Shown: in pieces, positions 17,514 through 25,390 of the stretch
Layout of the letters: the number at the start of each line of letters is the position of its first letter
Numbering within the stretch: the first letter of the stretch is position 1
Assembly: GCF_001292625.1 (NCBI RefSeq)
Contig: NZ_LAJH01000028.1
Span: 1-64,000 of the forward strand
DNA length: 64,000 nucleotides
Direction: 5' to 3'
Source of the DNA: Shimia sp. SK013
GTDB taxonomy: Bacteria > Pseudomonadota > Alphaproteobacteria > Rhodobacterales > Rhodobacteraceae
The notes under the pieces: model-generated
Databases searched by the model: none
What the model was told of the DNA's origin: nothing
Seen by the model: the letters and a program-made list of their open reading frames with translations, nothing else
Position numbers and translations under genes: made by a program

Positions 17514-17978
17514 ATGCACACAGACACTCAGCGCAGCACGCGCGGCGACAGCACCTCCGACGCTGGTTTCTCGCTTTTGGAACTGATGGTTGTGGTGGTG
17601 ATCCTGTCGGTTCTGGCTTTGGTGATTGTGCCACGCGTTATCGATCGCCCTGATCAGGCCCGCGCCGCCCGTGCACAGGCCGACATCGCCGCCATCGCCA
17701 GTGCGATAAACCTCTACCGGCTCGACAACTTCCGCTACCCTACCACCGAACAGGGCCTCGCAGCGCTTGTGACCGCGCCCGTGACCGATCCCGTGCCACA
17801 AAACTGGGCAACCGGCGGCTATATGGACCGGTTGCCTGTTGATCCGTGGGGCACACCATACCAATACCTCTCCCCCGGTGTGCACGGCGACTTCGACATT
17901 ATCTCGTATGGCGCTGACGGCGTGCCCGGCGGCAGCGGTGCGGAGGCTGACATCGGGTCCTGGGCCCAAGGCCAGTGA
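17514..17978 (+). CDS. gspG: Major pseudopilin GspG
   Basis: A 154-residue type II secretion major pseudopilin that polymerises into the periplasmic pseudopilus. The leader ends at DAG and the mature protein starts FSLLELMVVVVILSVLALV, with Glu at +5. The C-terminal half has the family's WGTPYQYLSPGVHGDFDI and a calcium-loop-like SYGADGVPGGSG segment. The ATG at 17514 has an AGGG site; a GTG at 17493 is a weaker alternative. The stop overlaps the gspH start. It is the first gene of the rightward gsp cluster. Confidence 0.94.
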   Translation: MHTDTQRSTRGDSTSDAGFSLLELMVVVVILSVLALVIVPRVIDRPDQARAARAQADIAAIASAINLYRLDNFRYPTTEQGLAALVTAPVTDPVPQNWATGGYMDRLPVDPWGTPYQYLSPGVHGDFDIISYGADGVPGGSGAEADIGSWAQGQ

Positions 17979-18436
17979 GACCCGCCGCCGACACCGGCGT
18001 CACCCTGATAGAACTGCTTGTGGTGGTCGCAGTCATGTCGGTCTTGGCCGTAGGTATTTCCCTGCCTCTGCGCAAGGACACCGCCGGCGCACCGGCAGAT
18101 GCCGCCAGATTTACCTCCTTGATTGACCGCAGCCAAACGCTCGCGATCCACGGCCAAACCCGCCGCGGTCTGCGAGTGACCCCCAAAGGGGTGTCGTTGA
18201 TGCAGCAAACGTCGGAAGGGTGGGAAACCTCGGAAAACACCATCCGCTGGCGGGGTCGCGCCAGCTTTCTCGCGACGGGACCTGCGGCCACCAGCAGGCC
18301 GCTGGGTGCGCCCGACATCACCTTCCTGCCAAACGGCCAAACCAGCGCTTATGAAATGCGCTTTTTCGGTCGCGGCACCGGATACACACTTTGCCAAAGC
18401 GATGGGTGGACAGGGGTGACATGCGCCACAAACTAG
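17975..18436 (+). CDS. gspH: Minor pseudopilin GspH
   Basis: A 153-residue minor pseudopilin. It starts at a GTG that overlaps the gspG stop (GTGA). The prepilin segment GVTLIELLVVVAVMSVLAVG has the cleavage glycine and Glu at +5, and is followed by the GspH-type beta-rich domain with FLPNGQTSAYEMRF near the end. Minor pseudopilins cap and prime the pseudopilus. The next gene starts inside its last codons, so gspG to gspK are tightly coupled. Confidence 0.9.
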   Translation: MRPAADTGVTLIELLVVVAVMSVLAVGISLPLRKDTAGAPADAARFTSLIDRSQTLAIHGQTRRGLRVTPKGVSLMQQTSEGWETSENTIRWRGRASFLATGPAATSRPLGAPDITFLPNGQTSAYEMRFFGRGTGYTLCQSDGWTGVTCATN

Positions 18437-18828
18437 ACCCTAACACAGGCAAAATCGCACCAAACAGCGATACCGGCATGACCCTACTGGAGCTTGTTGT
18501 CGCTATCTTTGTGATGGCAATCGGCACTTTGGCAGTGCTGGCTGCGGTGGACCAATCCGGTGTCAGTATCGGCCAGGAACGCGTCCGTTTATTGGCCGGT
18601 CTGGTGGCCGAAAACCGCGCTGAAGCCCTGCGGCTGCCCACCGGCGGCGCACTGCCATCCGAGGTCACAATGGGCGGCCTAAGGTTTTCTGTCACCCAAG
18701 AATTGCGCGGCACAGCCGGTGGTTTCACCGAGGCCATCATACGGACGCAGCTAAACGAAGGTGACGGCGGTCCCAGCGCGCTGCGCGTCACTTGGCTTGC
18801 CGCCCCCGGCGCGGGTCCCGGCAGATGA
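18421..18828 (+). CDS. gspI: Minor pseudopilin GspI
   Basis: A 135-residue minor pseudopilin. The ATG at 18421 lies within the end of gspH, a 16-base overlap. A hydrophilic leader ends at DTG, followed by MTLLELVVAIFVMAIGTLAV with Glu at +5. In other systems GspI forms a tip complex with GspJ and GspK. The product is slightly shorter than well-studied homologues but has both the helix and the C-terminal strand region. Confidence 0.9.
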   Translation: MRHKLDPNTGKIAPNSDTGMTLLELVVAIFVMAIGTLAVLAAVDQSGVSIGQERVRLLAGLVAENRAEALRLPTGGALPSEVTMGGLRFSVTQELRGTAGGFTEAIIRTQLNEGDGGPSALRVTWLAAPGAGPGR

Positions 18829-19490
18829 GCGCGACCCCCAAAGACCTCCGCGACCATGGTCTGTCGCTGCTGGAACTGGTCGTCGCCATGGCGTTGTTTG
18901 CGCTGGTCGCGGTGATGGGGCTGCAATTGCTCACCGGCACACTGCGGATGCGGGACCGGCTTGAGACCACCGCCACCGAAACCGCCGAACTCTCACGCGC
19001 CCTCGCCTTGTTGCGCGCCGATTTATCCGCCGCAGTGCCGCTGCTGTTTCAGCCCCCCGACGCCGGCGCGCCACGCTCTGCCTTGATCTCCACGCCGGAC
19101 GGGTTTCATCTTTCAACGACCGGCCAGCCGGACTTACCGCCCATCGAGGCCCTCGGCTTTCACCGGATCGAATGGCGGGTGACCCCGGATGGCACGCTTA
19201 CCCGCCGCCTCTGGCCAGTGTTGTCCCCGGCCTCGGCGACCGCACAATCGCCGGAAATCCCTGTATTTACTGACGTGACCGGCCTCTCGCTGCGCAGTTT
19301 CTGGTCCGGGCAAGGCTGGGTCTCGGGCACCGCCGATCCGGCGCCCACAGTAGCCGCGACGCCTGCGCAGGACTCCGACCGCGGCCCAATTGCGACCAAC
19401 AGCTATACCGACCAATTACCAGTGGCCGTCGAAATCACCCTGCAAACCCGTGCCCACGGGACGCTGGTAGTGTTGGAGGTGCTGCAATGA
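18825..19490 (+). CDS. gspJ: Minor pseudopilin GspJ
   Basis: A 221-residue minor pseudopilin starting with an ATGA overlap on the gspI stop. The leader ends at DHG and the mature N-terminus is LSLLELVVAMALFALVAVMG. The globular domain has the FHRIEWRV strand and a LRSFWSGQGWV segment typical of GspJ. It partners with GspI and GspK at the pseudopilus tip. Length is normal for the family. Confidence 0.91.
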   Translation: MSATPKDLRDHGLSLLELVVAMALFALVAVMGLQLLTGTLRMRDRLETTATETAELSRALALLRADLSAAVPLLFQPPDAGAPRSALISTPDGFHLSTTGQPDLPPIEALGFHRIEWRVTPDGTLTRRLWPVLSPASATAQSPEIPVFTDVTGLSLRSFWSGQGWVSGTADPAPTVAATPAQDSDRGPIATNSYTDQLPVAVEITLQTRAHGTLVVLEVLQ

Positions 19491-20401
19491 CCGCGCCGCG
19501 TGGATTTGTGCTGCTGAACGCCCTCATTCTTGTGGGGGCGCTGGCCGCCGTTGCTGTGCTGCTTCTGGCGCGGGCGGGCGAAGGGCAGGCCCGCCGCCTC
19601 GCTGATCAGGACACCGCCCGTTTGCGCCTGACGCTCGACGGTGGCGAAGCCATGATGCGCACTGCCCTGATGCGTGACACGCGCAGCGCGGACCACACTG
19701 GCGAACTCTGGGCGCGCGCGCTGCGCGATGTACCGCTCGATCTTGGGGCACTTTCGGTGGATCCCGTCGACTTGCAGGGGCGGTTCAACGTCAATTGGCT
19801 CACCAATCCCGAAGAAGTCGCCAGCCGCGCCGCTTTTGCCCGCCTGCTACAACGCCTTGGCGTGCCCGCCTCCCGTGGCGAAGACATCACCCGTTTTCTA
19901 ACGCCAAACAGCGCGCCGGATGTATTTGGCAAACGCGTGCCGCCAATTGCGCCCGCTGGTGGCCCGATCCTGATGATTGACCAACTGCGTATGCTGCCCA
20001 GTTTGCGAGACACCGAATTTGACCGCCTCGCTCCTTTCATCTCCGCCCTGCCCGGAGACAGCCAACTCAACGTCAACACAGCGTCGGCCGACGTGTTGGA
20101 CGCCGTCCTGCCCGGCGTCAGCCGCGCCGCCTGGAGCAAACTGATATCTGACCGCACCCGAGATCCCTTCACTTCAGTCGAGAATTTCCAAACCCGCCTT
20201 GGGGCGATCGGCGGCTTTGAGACCGCCGGAGAAATTGACGAAGACCGCTTCAGCGTGAGGTCCGACTGGTTTGAGGCCCGCCTGACAGCAACCGCCAATT
20301 CTGACGGCAGTGGCCGCAAAGCGACACGCATCACTGTCTTTGAACGTCGCACGCTTCCGCTTGGGCCCCGCGTGGCCTATCGTCTGACCCAACAGCCCTG
20401 A
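19487..20401 (+). CDS. gspK: Minor pseudopilin GspK
   Basis: A 304-residue minor pseudopilin, the largest as usual. It starts with an ATGA overlap on gspJ. The N-terminus RGFVLLNALILVGALAAVAV lacks the +5 glutamate, as GspK normally does. The large globular domain includes FNVNWLTNP and LNVNTASADVLDAVLPG, a helix-hairpin-helix-like segment seen in GspK. It is thought to cap the pseudopilus and limit its length. Confidence 0.92.
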   Translation: MTAPRGFVLLNALILVGALAAVAVLLLARAGEGQARRLADQDTARLRLTLDGGEAMMRTALMRDTRSADHTGELWARALRDVPLDLGALSVDPVDLQGRFNVNWLTNPEEVASRAAFARLLQRLGVPASRGEDITRFLTPNSAPDVFGKRVPPIAPAGGPILMIDQLRMLPSLRDTEFDRLAPFISALPGDSQLNVNTASADVLDAVLPGVSRAAWSKLISDRTRDPFTSVENFQTRLGAIGGFETAGEIDEDRFSVRSDWFEARLTATANSDGSGRKATRITVFERRTLPLGPRVAYRLTQQP

Positions 20402-20414
20402 GACAGGAAACGGC

Positions 20415-21527
20415 ATGACACAATCGGGTGACACACCCACTCTCGGCCCCGAAGGGGTGGCGCTGGTGCCCGGAGAGCTGATCCCGGTACTGCCGCTGGA
20501 TCTTCCCGCAAATCTGCGCGGCAGCACCCGAGAGCAAGTCGCCCGTAGGCAACTGTGTGACAGCGCCGCATTAGACCCTAATACGGCGCAAATTCGCCCT
20601 TTTTTGCTTGGCGGCCGTGGTGAGAGCTGGTCCCACGCATTGGTCGCTAACCGCGCCGATATCGCCGCATGGATCAAGGCGGCCCCGACCAACTGCCGTG
20701 CTGTTCTGCCCGATTATCTCGCTTTGCCGGTCGAGCCCGATCTCTGGAGCTTACGCCATGATGTCGACAGCAACAGAATCTTGGCCCGTCTCGGACTAAA
20801 CGACGGGTTTGCCGCTGATCCCGGTTTGGCCCGTCTGCTGCTGGAACGCGCGTTGGAAATTGGTCCAGCCCCCAAATCCATACTCTGGCAAGGGCCGGAA
20901 ATTGCGGCGCTCACTGATCTTTTTGACGCTGCCGGACTGCCGATCACACAAGAGGCCGGCCGCGCCAAATCCTTTGACCATGGCGAACTTGCGCTTGATC
21001 TGCGCCGCGATCCTTTTGCCACACGCGCCCGCCTGCGCCGCTCGGTTTTGCCGTGGCGTTGGCCTGCGTTGGTGGCGCTGCTGGCCGCTGGCGTTTGGGC
21101 CACCGCCCAAACCATAGCAATCGACGCACTGACAACCGAAAAACGCGCCGTTCAGGCCCGCACGCTTGAAACTGTCCGCACCAACTTTGTGCCCAGCGGT
21201 CCTATTCTGGACGTGCGCGCCCAAGTCAGCCGCGCGCTTGCTCAAACCCGATCCGCTGCCCTCAATACCGAAGACGGCTTGCCGCCTCTTACCCTGTTTG
21301 CTGCCACGGTGGACGTCATCTCGGCGCCGGACATCACTCCTGAACGGGTGGAATTCCGATCTGAAGACGGGTTGCGCCTGTTGCTCGAAGTCGCCGACTT
21401 CGCCGCCTCCGAGGCGCTGGTCAGCGCGTTGCGCGACAGCGGTCTGGGCGTCGAAGTGATACGGTCTGAGGCGGGTGGCGACCGGGACGGGGTGACGCTG
21501 GAATTGCAACTGGAGGATGGCACGTGA
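20415..21527 (+). CDS. gspL: Type II secretion inner-membrane protein GspL
   Basis: A 370-residue bitopic protein. Residues ~1-215 are the cytoplasmic actin-like domain that binds the ATPase GspE, WPALVALLAAGVWATAQTI is the single membrane span and the rest is a periplasmic ferredoxin-like domain. It begins 13 bases after gspK with a weak AGGAAA site and overlaps gspM by four bases. GspL is poorly conserved; position between gspK and gspM and the domain layout support the call. Confidence 0.85.
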   Translation: MTQSGDTPTLGPEGVALVPGELIPVLPLDLPANLRGSTREQVARRQLCDSAALDPNTAQIRPFLLGGRGESWSHALVANRADIAAWIKAAPTNCRAVLPDYLALPVEPDLWSLRHDVDSNRILARLGLNDGFAADPGLARLLLERALEIGPAPKSILWQGPEIAALTDLFDAAGLPITQEAGRAKSFDHGELALDLRRDPFATRARLRRSVLPWRWPALVALLAAGVWATAQTIAIDALTTEKRAVQARTLETVRTNFVPSGPILDVRAQVSRALAQTRSAALNTEDGLPPLTLFAATVDVISAPDITPERVEFRSEDGLRLLLEVADFAASEALVSALRDSGLGVEVIRSEAGGDRDGVTLELQLEDGT

Positions 21528-22015
21528 CCGACCGGTTGATCGATATGCTCGGGCGTCTTTCGGGCCGCGAACGCGCGTTGCTCGGCCTGTTGCTTGGGCT
21601 GGTTCTGCCTTTGGCGCTTCGGTTGGCATGGCTCGCGCCGCTGCTCGACGCCCGCGCCGATGCGTTGCGCACCCTACACGAGGCCCGCGCATTAGAGGTT
21701 TGGGTCACTGACCGCGCCGCCGAACACGCGCTTTTGTCCGCCGAAACACCCGACAATGCCCCACCGCCAATCGGCGCGTCGGGTGTCGAACAGCGGCTGA
21801 TCGACGCCAATTTGCGCACCGCGCTGTCCGCCTTGTCAGATCCGGGTGACGGCACGCTGGTGCTGCGCTTTGACACTGTTGGGTTCACGCCGCTGATTTT
21901 GTGGCTGTCCGCAAGCGAGCCGGTGTGGGGCTATGAAATCCCCAGCTTCCGGTTTGAGCGCACTGATACACCAGGCATCATTGCGGCCGATTTGACGCTC
22001 AGCCCGCGCCAATAG
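21524..22015 (+). CDS. gspM: Type II secretion inner-membrane protein GspM
   Basis: A 163-residue bitopic protein with a short cytoplasmic tail, a membrane span LLGLLLGLVLPLALRLAWL and a periplasmic ferredoxin-like domain. It starts inside the gspL stop, and GspL and GspM act as a pair in the inner-membrane platform. Sequence identity in the family is low, so size, topology and position carry the assignment. No gspN follows. Confidence 0.85.
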   Translation: MTDRLIDMLGRLSGRERALLGLLLGLVLPLALRLAWLAPLLDARADALRTLHEARALEVWVTDRAAEHALLSAETPDNAPPPIGASGVEQRLIDANLRTALSALSDPGDGTLVLRFDTVGFTPLILWLSASEPVWGYEIPSFRFERTDTPGIIAADLTLSPRQ

Positions 22016-22045
22016 CCGGACACTTTAGTATTGAAGAAACAGTCT

Positions 22046-22579
22046 CTAACCCAGCGACTTCAGCCGCAATTGGCTGTCTTTCAACCGGCTTGCCAACGCG
22101 CCAACGGGATCAAGGTCAGGGCTGGTTTTAATCGCTTCGCCAAGCGCAGATTGCGCGGTTGAGAAGTGACTGCGCGCCGCCACCCGGTCGTCAGCTTGCG
22201 CCGCCGCGCGGCCCAGTTCGTGCTCCGCCGTCCCCAACACCGCCAGACCGGCTGCCCGCTCGGCCCCTTCGCTGCCCTGCGACAAGAACCGCGCCTGCTT
22301 GCTGGCCTCGGCATAATCGCCGCCGCGCAACAAGCTGTGCGCGTATTCAAGCCGGACACGACTCTCAAGCGGTCCCGCTGTCTCCACCAACTGTGCATAG
22401 ATCCGGTTTGCCCGATCATAATTTCCGGTTTCCAACGCCCCGCGCGCCGCCTCGTAACGAGACCGGAAACTGCCATTGTCGGAAAAGCTTCCGCCAAAGT
22501 TGCCATCCCCGCCGCACCCGACGACGAGACTCAGGCACACGCCGGTCAAAGCGGTTCTGAAAATTGATACTGCCTGCAT
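22046..22579 (-). CDS. TPR lipoprotein inside the gsp cluster (possible pilotin)
   Basis: A 177-residue lipoprotein. The N-terminus ends in the lipobox LVVGC (Cys near residue 22) after a hydrophobic signal, followed by a Gly/Ser-rich linker. Residues ~40-175 are TPR-like helices: RYEAARGALETGNYDRANRIY and RLEYAHSLLRGGDYAEASKQA-type repeats. It is read opposite to gspM and gspC, which flank it. TadD and PilF/PilW proteins are similar TPR lipoproteins. PilF/PilW acts as pilotin for type IV pilus secretins, so a pilotin role for GspD here is attractive but inferred. The ATG at 22579 is preferred over the adjoining GTG. Confidence 0.8.
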   Translation of the reverse strand: MQAVSIFRTALTGVCLSLVVGCGGDGNFGGSFSDNGSFRSRYEAARGALETGNYDRANRIYAQLVETAGPLESRVRLEYAHSLLRGGDYAEASKQARFLSQGSEGAERAAGLAVLGTAEHELGRAAAQADDRVAARSHFSTAQSALGEAIKTSPDLDPVGALASRLKDSQLRLKSLG

Positions 22580-22718
22580 CACATGCTCTTTATATTCTTT
22601 GCAAAAACCCTACCATGAAGCGCGCGCCCGCGTCCACAATCTCGAAAGGTCTTCCGCAGCCAATGCCCATGTGTTCCGCCATCCTCCTTCTGGCCTTTTC
22701 AAGCTCTGTGCTGGTGAC

Positions 22719-23207
22719 ATGCGTCTGATTGCGGCACTTGCCACGCTTGGCGCGCTGGCCGCGCTGGCCTTTGCAGCGGTAGAACTGCAAGCCGCACTGA
22801 CCGCCCCTGTGCCTGCTGCGTCCGTGCAAGCGAGCGCCACCACAACCGAACCACAGGTCGCGCGGTCCGAACCGCAACCGCCGCGCCGCTGGCCTGCGGT
22901 CTTTGGCATCGCGGTCAAGGAAGAGCCCCAGCCACCCGCACCACCAACTCCTGCCAGCGAACCGCAGCCGCCAGCCCCGCCTGCGCCACCAATCGAAAGC
23001 TTGGGATACACGCTCAAGGGCATGGTGCGCTCCGGCTCAGACGACGGCCGTGGCGACTGGGCCATCGTCAGCCACCCCACCGGTGACCGCCTGTTGCGTG
23101 TCGGAGATTTGTTAACCGAAGGGGTGACCGTTGCCGAAATCACCGAAGAAGGTCTCTGGGTAGACCGCGACGGCGAACGTGCGCTCTTGGGGTTTGTGGA
23201 AGAGTAG
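22719..23207 (+). CDS. gspC: Type II secretion protein GspC
   Basis: A 162-residue bitopic protein that links the inner-membrane platform to the secretin. MRLIAALATLGALAALAFAAV is the membrane anchor, then a Pro/Glu/Gln-rich linker (about 60-88) and the homology region (SLGYTLKGMVRSG, then GDRLLRVGDLLTEGVTV) that contacts the GspD N0 domain. It ends after this region, without the PDZ or coiled-coil domain of longer GspC forms. A poor SD precedes the ATG. It points the same way as gspD but 242 bases separate them. Confidence 0.85.
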   Translation: MRLIAALATLGALAALAFAAVELQAALTAPVPAASVQASATTTEPQVARSEPQPPRRWPAVFGIAVKEEPQPPAPPTPASEPQPPAPPAPPIESLGYTLKGMVRSGSDDGRGDWAIVSHPTGDRLLRVGDLLTEGVTVAEITEEGLWVDRDGERALLGFVEE

Positions 23208-23224
23208 GCAAAGCCCACCACTGA

Positions 23225-23338
23225 GGGGATTTGGCCACAGGCACGCGATGACCGAGACCCTGTGGGGGATTTCCTTAACGACAAACCGACCAGTTTGCGG
23301 TAAGCTGCCCGAAAATAACGCCAAAAATGGCGATTTAT
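23225..23338 (+). promoter_or_regulatory. Repeat-rich spacer between gspC and gspD
   Basis: GGGGATTT occurs twice exactly 40 bases apart (23225 and 23265). CCACAGG (23235-23241) and CCTGTGG (23259-23265) form an inverted repeat between them. A hairpin CGCCA-AAAA-TGGCG (23319-23332) followed by ATTTAT may be a weak terminator. The spacing suggests a regulatory region for gspDEF; this is inference. Confidence 0.35.
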
Positions 23339-23449
23339 CATGAGGCACGGGCAGAGCACCCCGCGATACAGACCCTTTTGACTCTGGCATATCTGCCGGT
23401 CATCACCCTGTGCGCGCGGATTTCTTGCCCAAAAAGGGCGGACAGATAG

Positions 23450-25390
23450 ATGTTCAGACTCCCAATTCGCACGCTGGCTTTGGCCTTTGCTTTGGCCTTG
23501 ACGCAAATGACCCTGACAGCACCGCCCGCTTCCGCGCAGGTCGAACTGGACTTGCGCGACGCCGACCTGCGCAGCTTTGTTCAAATCGTGTCCGAAGCCA
23601 CCAACCGTAATTTTGTTCTGGACCCACAAGTGCGTGGCACAGTGACCGTTCTCGCCCCGCAAGGTCTCGCACCAGATGCGCTTTACGAAGTCTTCCTCAG
23701 CGTTCTGGAACTCAACCGCCTGACGGTGGTCGACGGCGGCGCAGTGACCCGCATTGTGCCTATGAATGTCGCACGAGAACTTGCTGATGGCTCAGCACTT
23801 CCAACCGACAGCGCCGGGTATGAAACCCGCGTGATTAAGATCAACCACGCCTCGCTGGACGAAGTCATCACAGTGATCCGCCCGCTCTTGCCTTCTGAGG
23901 CGGTGATCACGCCTGTGCCGGGCGCAGGGCTGTTGATCCTGTCCGATCGTGGCAAGAACCACCGCCGCATCTCCAACCTGATCGCCCGTTTGGACCAACC
24001 GCGCGAAGACACCATCGAGTTGATCCGCCTCAACAATGCCAACGCGGCCGAAATGGTCGGCGTAATCGAGGGCATGGGCCTGCTGCGTGGCGGCGCGACA
24101 ATTTCCGTTGACCGCCGTTCCAACGCGCTGATTGTGTCCGGCTCCGACGACGTGCGCCACACCATCCGCGCGCTCGCCACCAAACTGGACCAACGCGGCA
24201 CTGTCACCGTCAGCAGCGTCCAACAGCTCAACTATGCCGATGCCTCGGCTCTGGCCGACGTCGTTTTGCGCAGCTTTTCCGATCAAACCGATCAAGGGCA
24301 GCTTGTCCGCGTGGTGCCCGAACCTCAGACCAACGCTCTTCTGATCACCGCCCCGCGCGATGTCATGACAGACATCACCGCTATGGTGCGCCACCTCGAC
24401 CGCCGCCCGACCCAAGTGCTTGTCGAAGCAGTGATTTTTGAACTTTCCGTCGAAGGCTATTCCGATCTCACAAGCCAGTTTGCAGGCGTGATCAACAATG
24501 CCATCGTCGGCGGCGTACAATTCTCCCTAGAGGGCCGCCCCAGCCTCACCAGCCTGATTTCGGCAGCCGTCAACGGCGACGTCGTGAACCCGGGCGACGG
24601 CGGCATCATCGGTGGCGGAAATCAAAGCGGGGACAACGCGTTTTTCGGATTCATTTCGGCGCTGGCCTCCACCAGCTCGGTGCGACTGCTGTCGACCCCG
24701 TCGATCATGACGCTCAACAACCAAGAAGCCGAAATTGTCGTGGCTCAAAACGTGCCGTTTGTCACCGGCACCTACACGTCGACCGGCACGTCCTCCAATC
24801 CGGAAAACCCGTTCCAGACCATCGAGCGCCGCGATGTGGGTCTGACTTTGAACGTCACACCACAGATCAACGCCGATAAAACCGTGCGCCTTTTGATCAA
24901 GCAGGAGGTCTCCAACCTCACCCGTCAGGCCTCCGCCGCCGGTGGCGAAATCACCGCGCGACGGGCGCTGTCGACCACCGTTCTGGTGCGAGACGGCAAT
25001 GTGATCATGCTCGGTGGCCTGCTGGAAAACGAAAGCGGCGCCACCTCGCAAAAGGTGCCCGGCTTGTCCAATATCCCGCTGGTCGGCGGCTTGTTCCGGG
25101 GCAAAAACGCCACCAAGAACCAAAGCGTTCTGCTGGTCATGTTGCGCCCCCGCGTCATCAGCACCGAGGCCGAAGGCCAGCGCATCACCAAAAAGGCTGC
25201 CAAAGACGCCCGAAAGGCCAGCCTTGCTTTGCAACCCGCAGACAGTCATCTTTACCCCAACACGCCCAATGCAAGCTTTCCGTTTGATGGCGCGGATTTG
25301 AACCAACCATTTGACGCGGGATTCCTCGACGATGTCGCCCAAAGCCGAAACCTCCCGCCGCTCCCCACCCGCCTCACCTTCAAAAACTGA
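23450..25390 (+). CDS. gspD: Type II secretion outer-membrane secretin GspD
   Basis: A 646-residue secretin that forms the outer-membrane gate. A signal peptide ends near residue 29 (PPASAQ). N0 spans about 31-110, N1 ~123-183, N2 ~188-247 and N3 ~253-318. The secretin barrel occupies about 320-570 with RLLSTPSIMTLNNQEAEI (412-429) and the conserved VPGLSNIPLVGGLF at 536-549. After ~575 a charged, then Pro/Asn-rich tail of about 70 residues follows, the position of the pilotin-binding S domain. Its last codons overlap gspE by 59 bases. All domains are present, so a working channel is expected. Confidence 0.95.
   Translation: MFRLPIRTLALAFALALTQMTLTAPPASAQVELDLRDADLRSFVQIVSEATNRNFVLDPQVRGTVTVLAPQGLAPDALYEVFLSVLELNRLTVVDGGAVTRIVPMNVARELADGSALPTDSAGYETRVIKINHASLDEVITVIRPLLPSEAVITPVPGAGLLILSDRGKNHRRISNLIARLDQPREDTIELIRLNNANAAEMVGVIEGMGLLRGGATISVDRRSNALIVSGSDDVRHTIRALATKLDQRGTVTVSSVQQLNYADASALADVVLRSFSDQTDQGQLVRVVPEPQTNALLITAPRDVMTDITAMVRHLDRRPTQVLVEAVIFELSVEGYSDLTSQFAGVINNAIVGGVQFSLEGRPSLTSLISAAVNGDVVNPGDGGIIGGGNQSGDNAFFGFISALASTSSVRLLSTPSIMTLNNQEAEIVVAQNVPFVTGTYTSTGTSSNPENPFQTIERRDVGLTLNVTPQINADKTVRLLIKQEVSNLTRQASAAGGEITARRALSTTVLVRDGNVIMLGGLLENESGATSQKVPGLSNIPLVGGLFRGKNATKNQSVLLVMLRPRVISTEAEGQRITKKAAKDARKASLALQPADSHLYPNTPNASFPFDGADLNQPFDAGFLDDVAQSRNLPPLPTRLTFKN

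Noticed and set aside
19487-20401. GspK defect because +5 Glu is absent
   Set aside because: GspK normally lacks the +5 glutamate; this is a family trait.
20796-21692. Long leftward frame opposite gspL and gspM
   Set aside because: A shadow of the GC-rich gsp genes; no recognisable domain.
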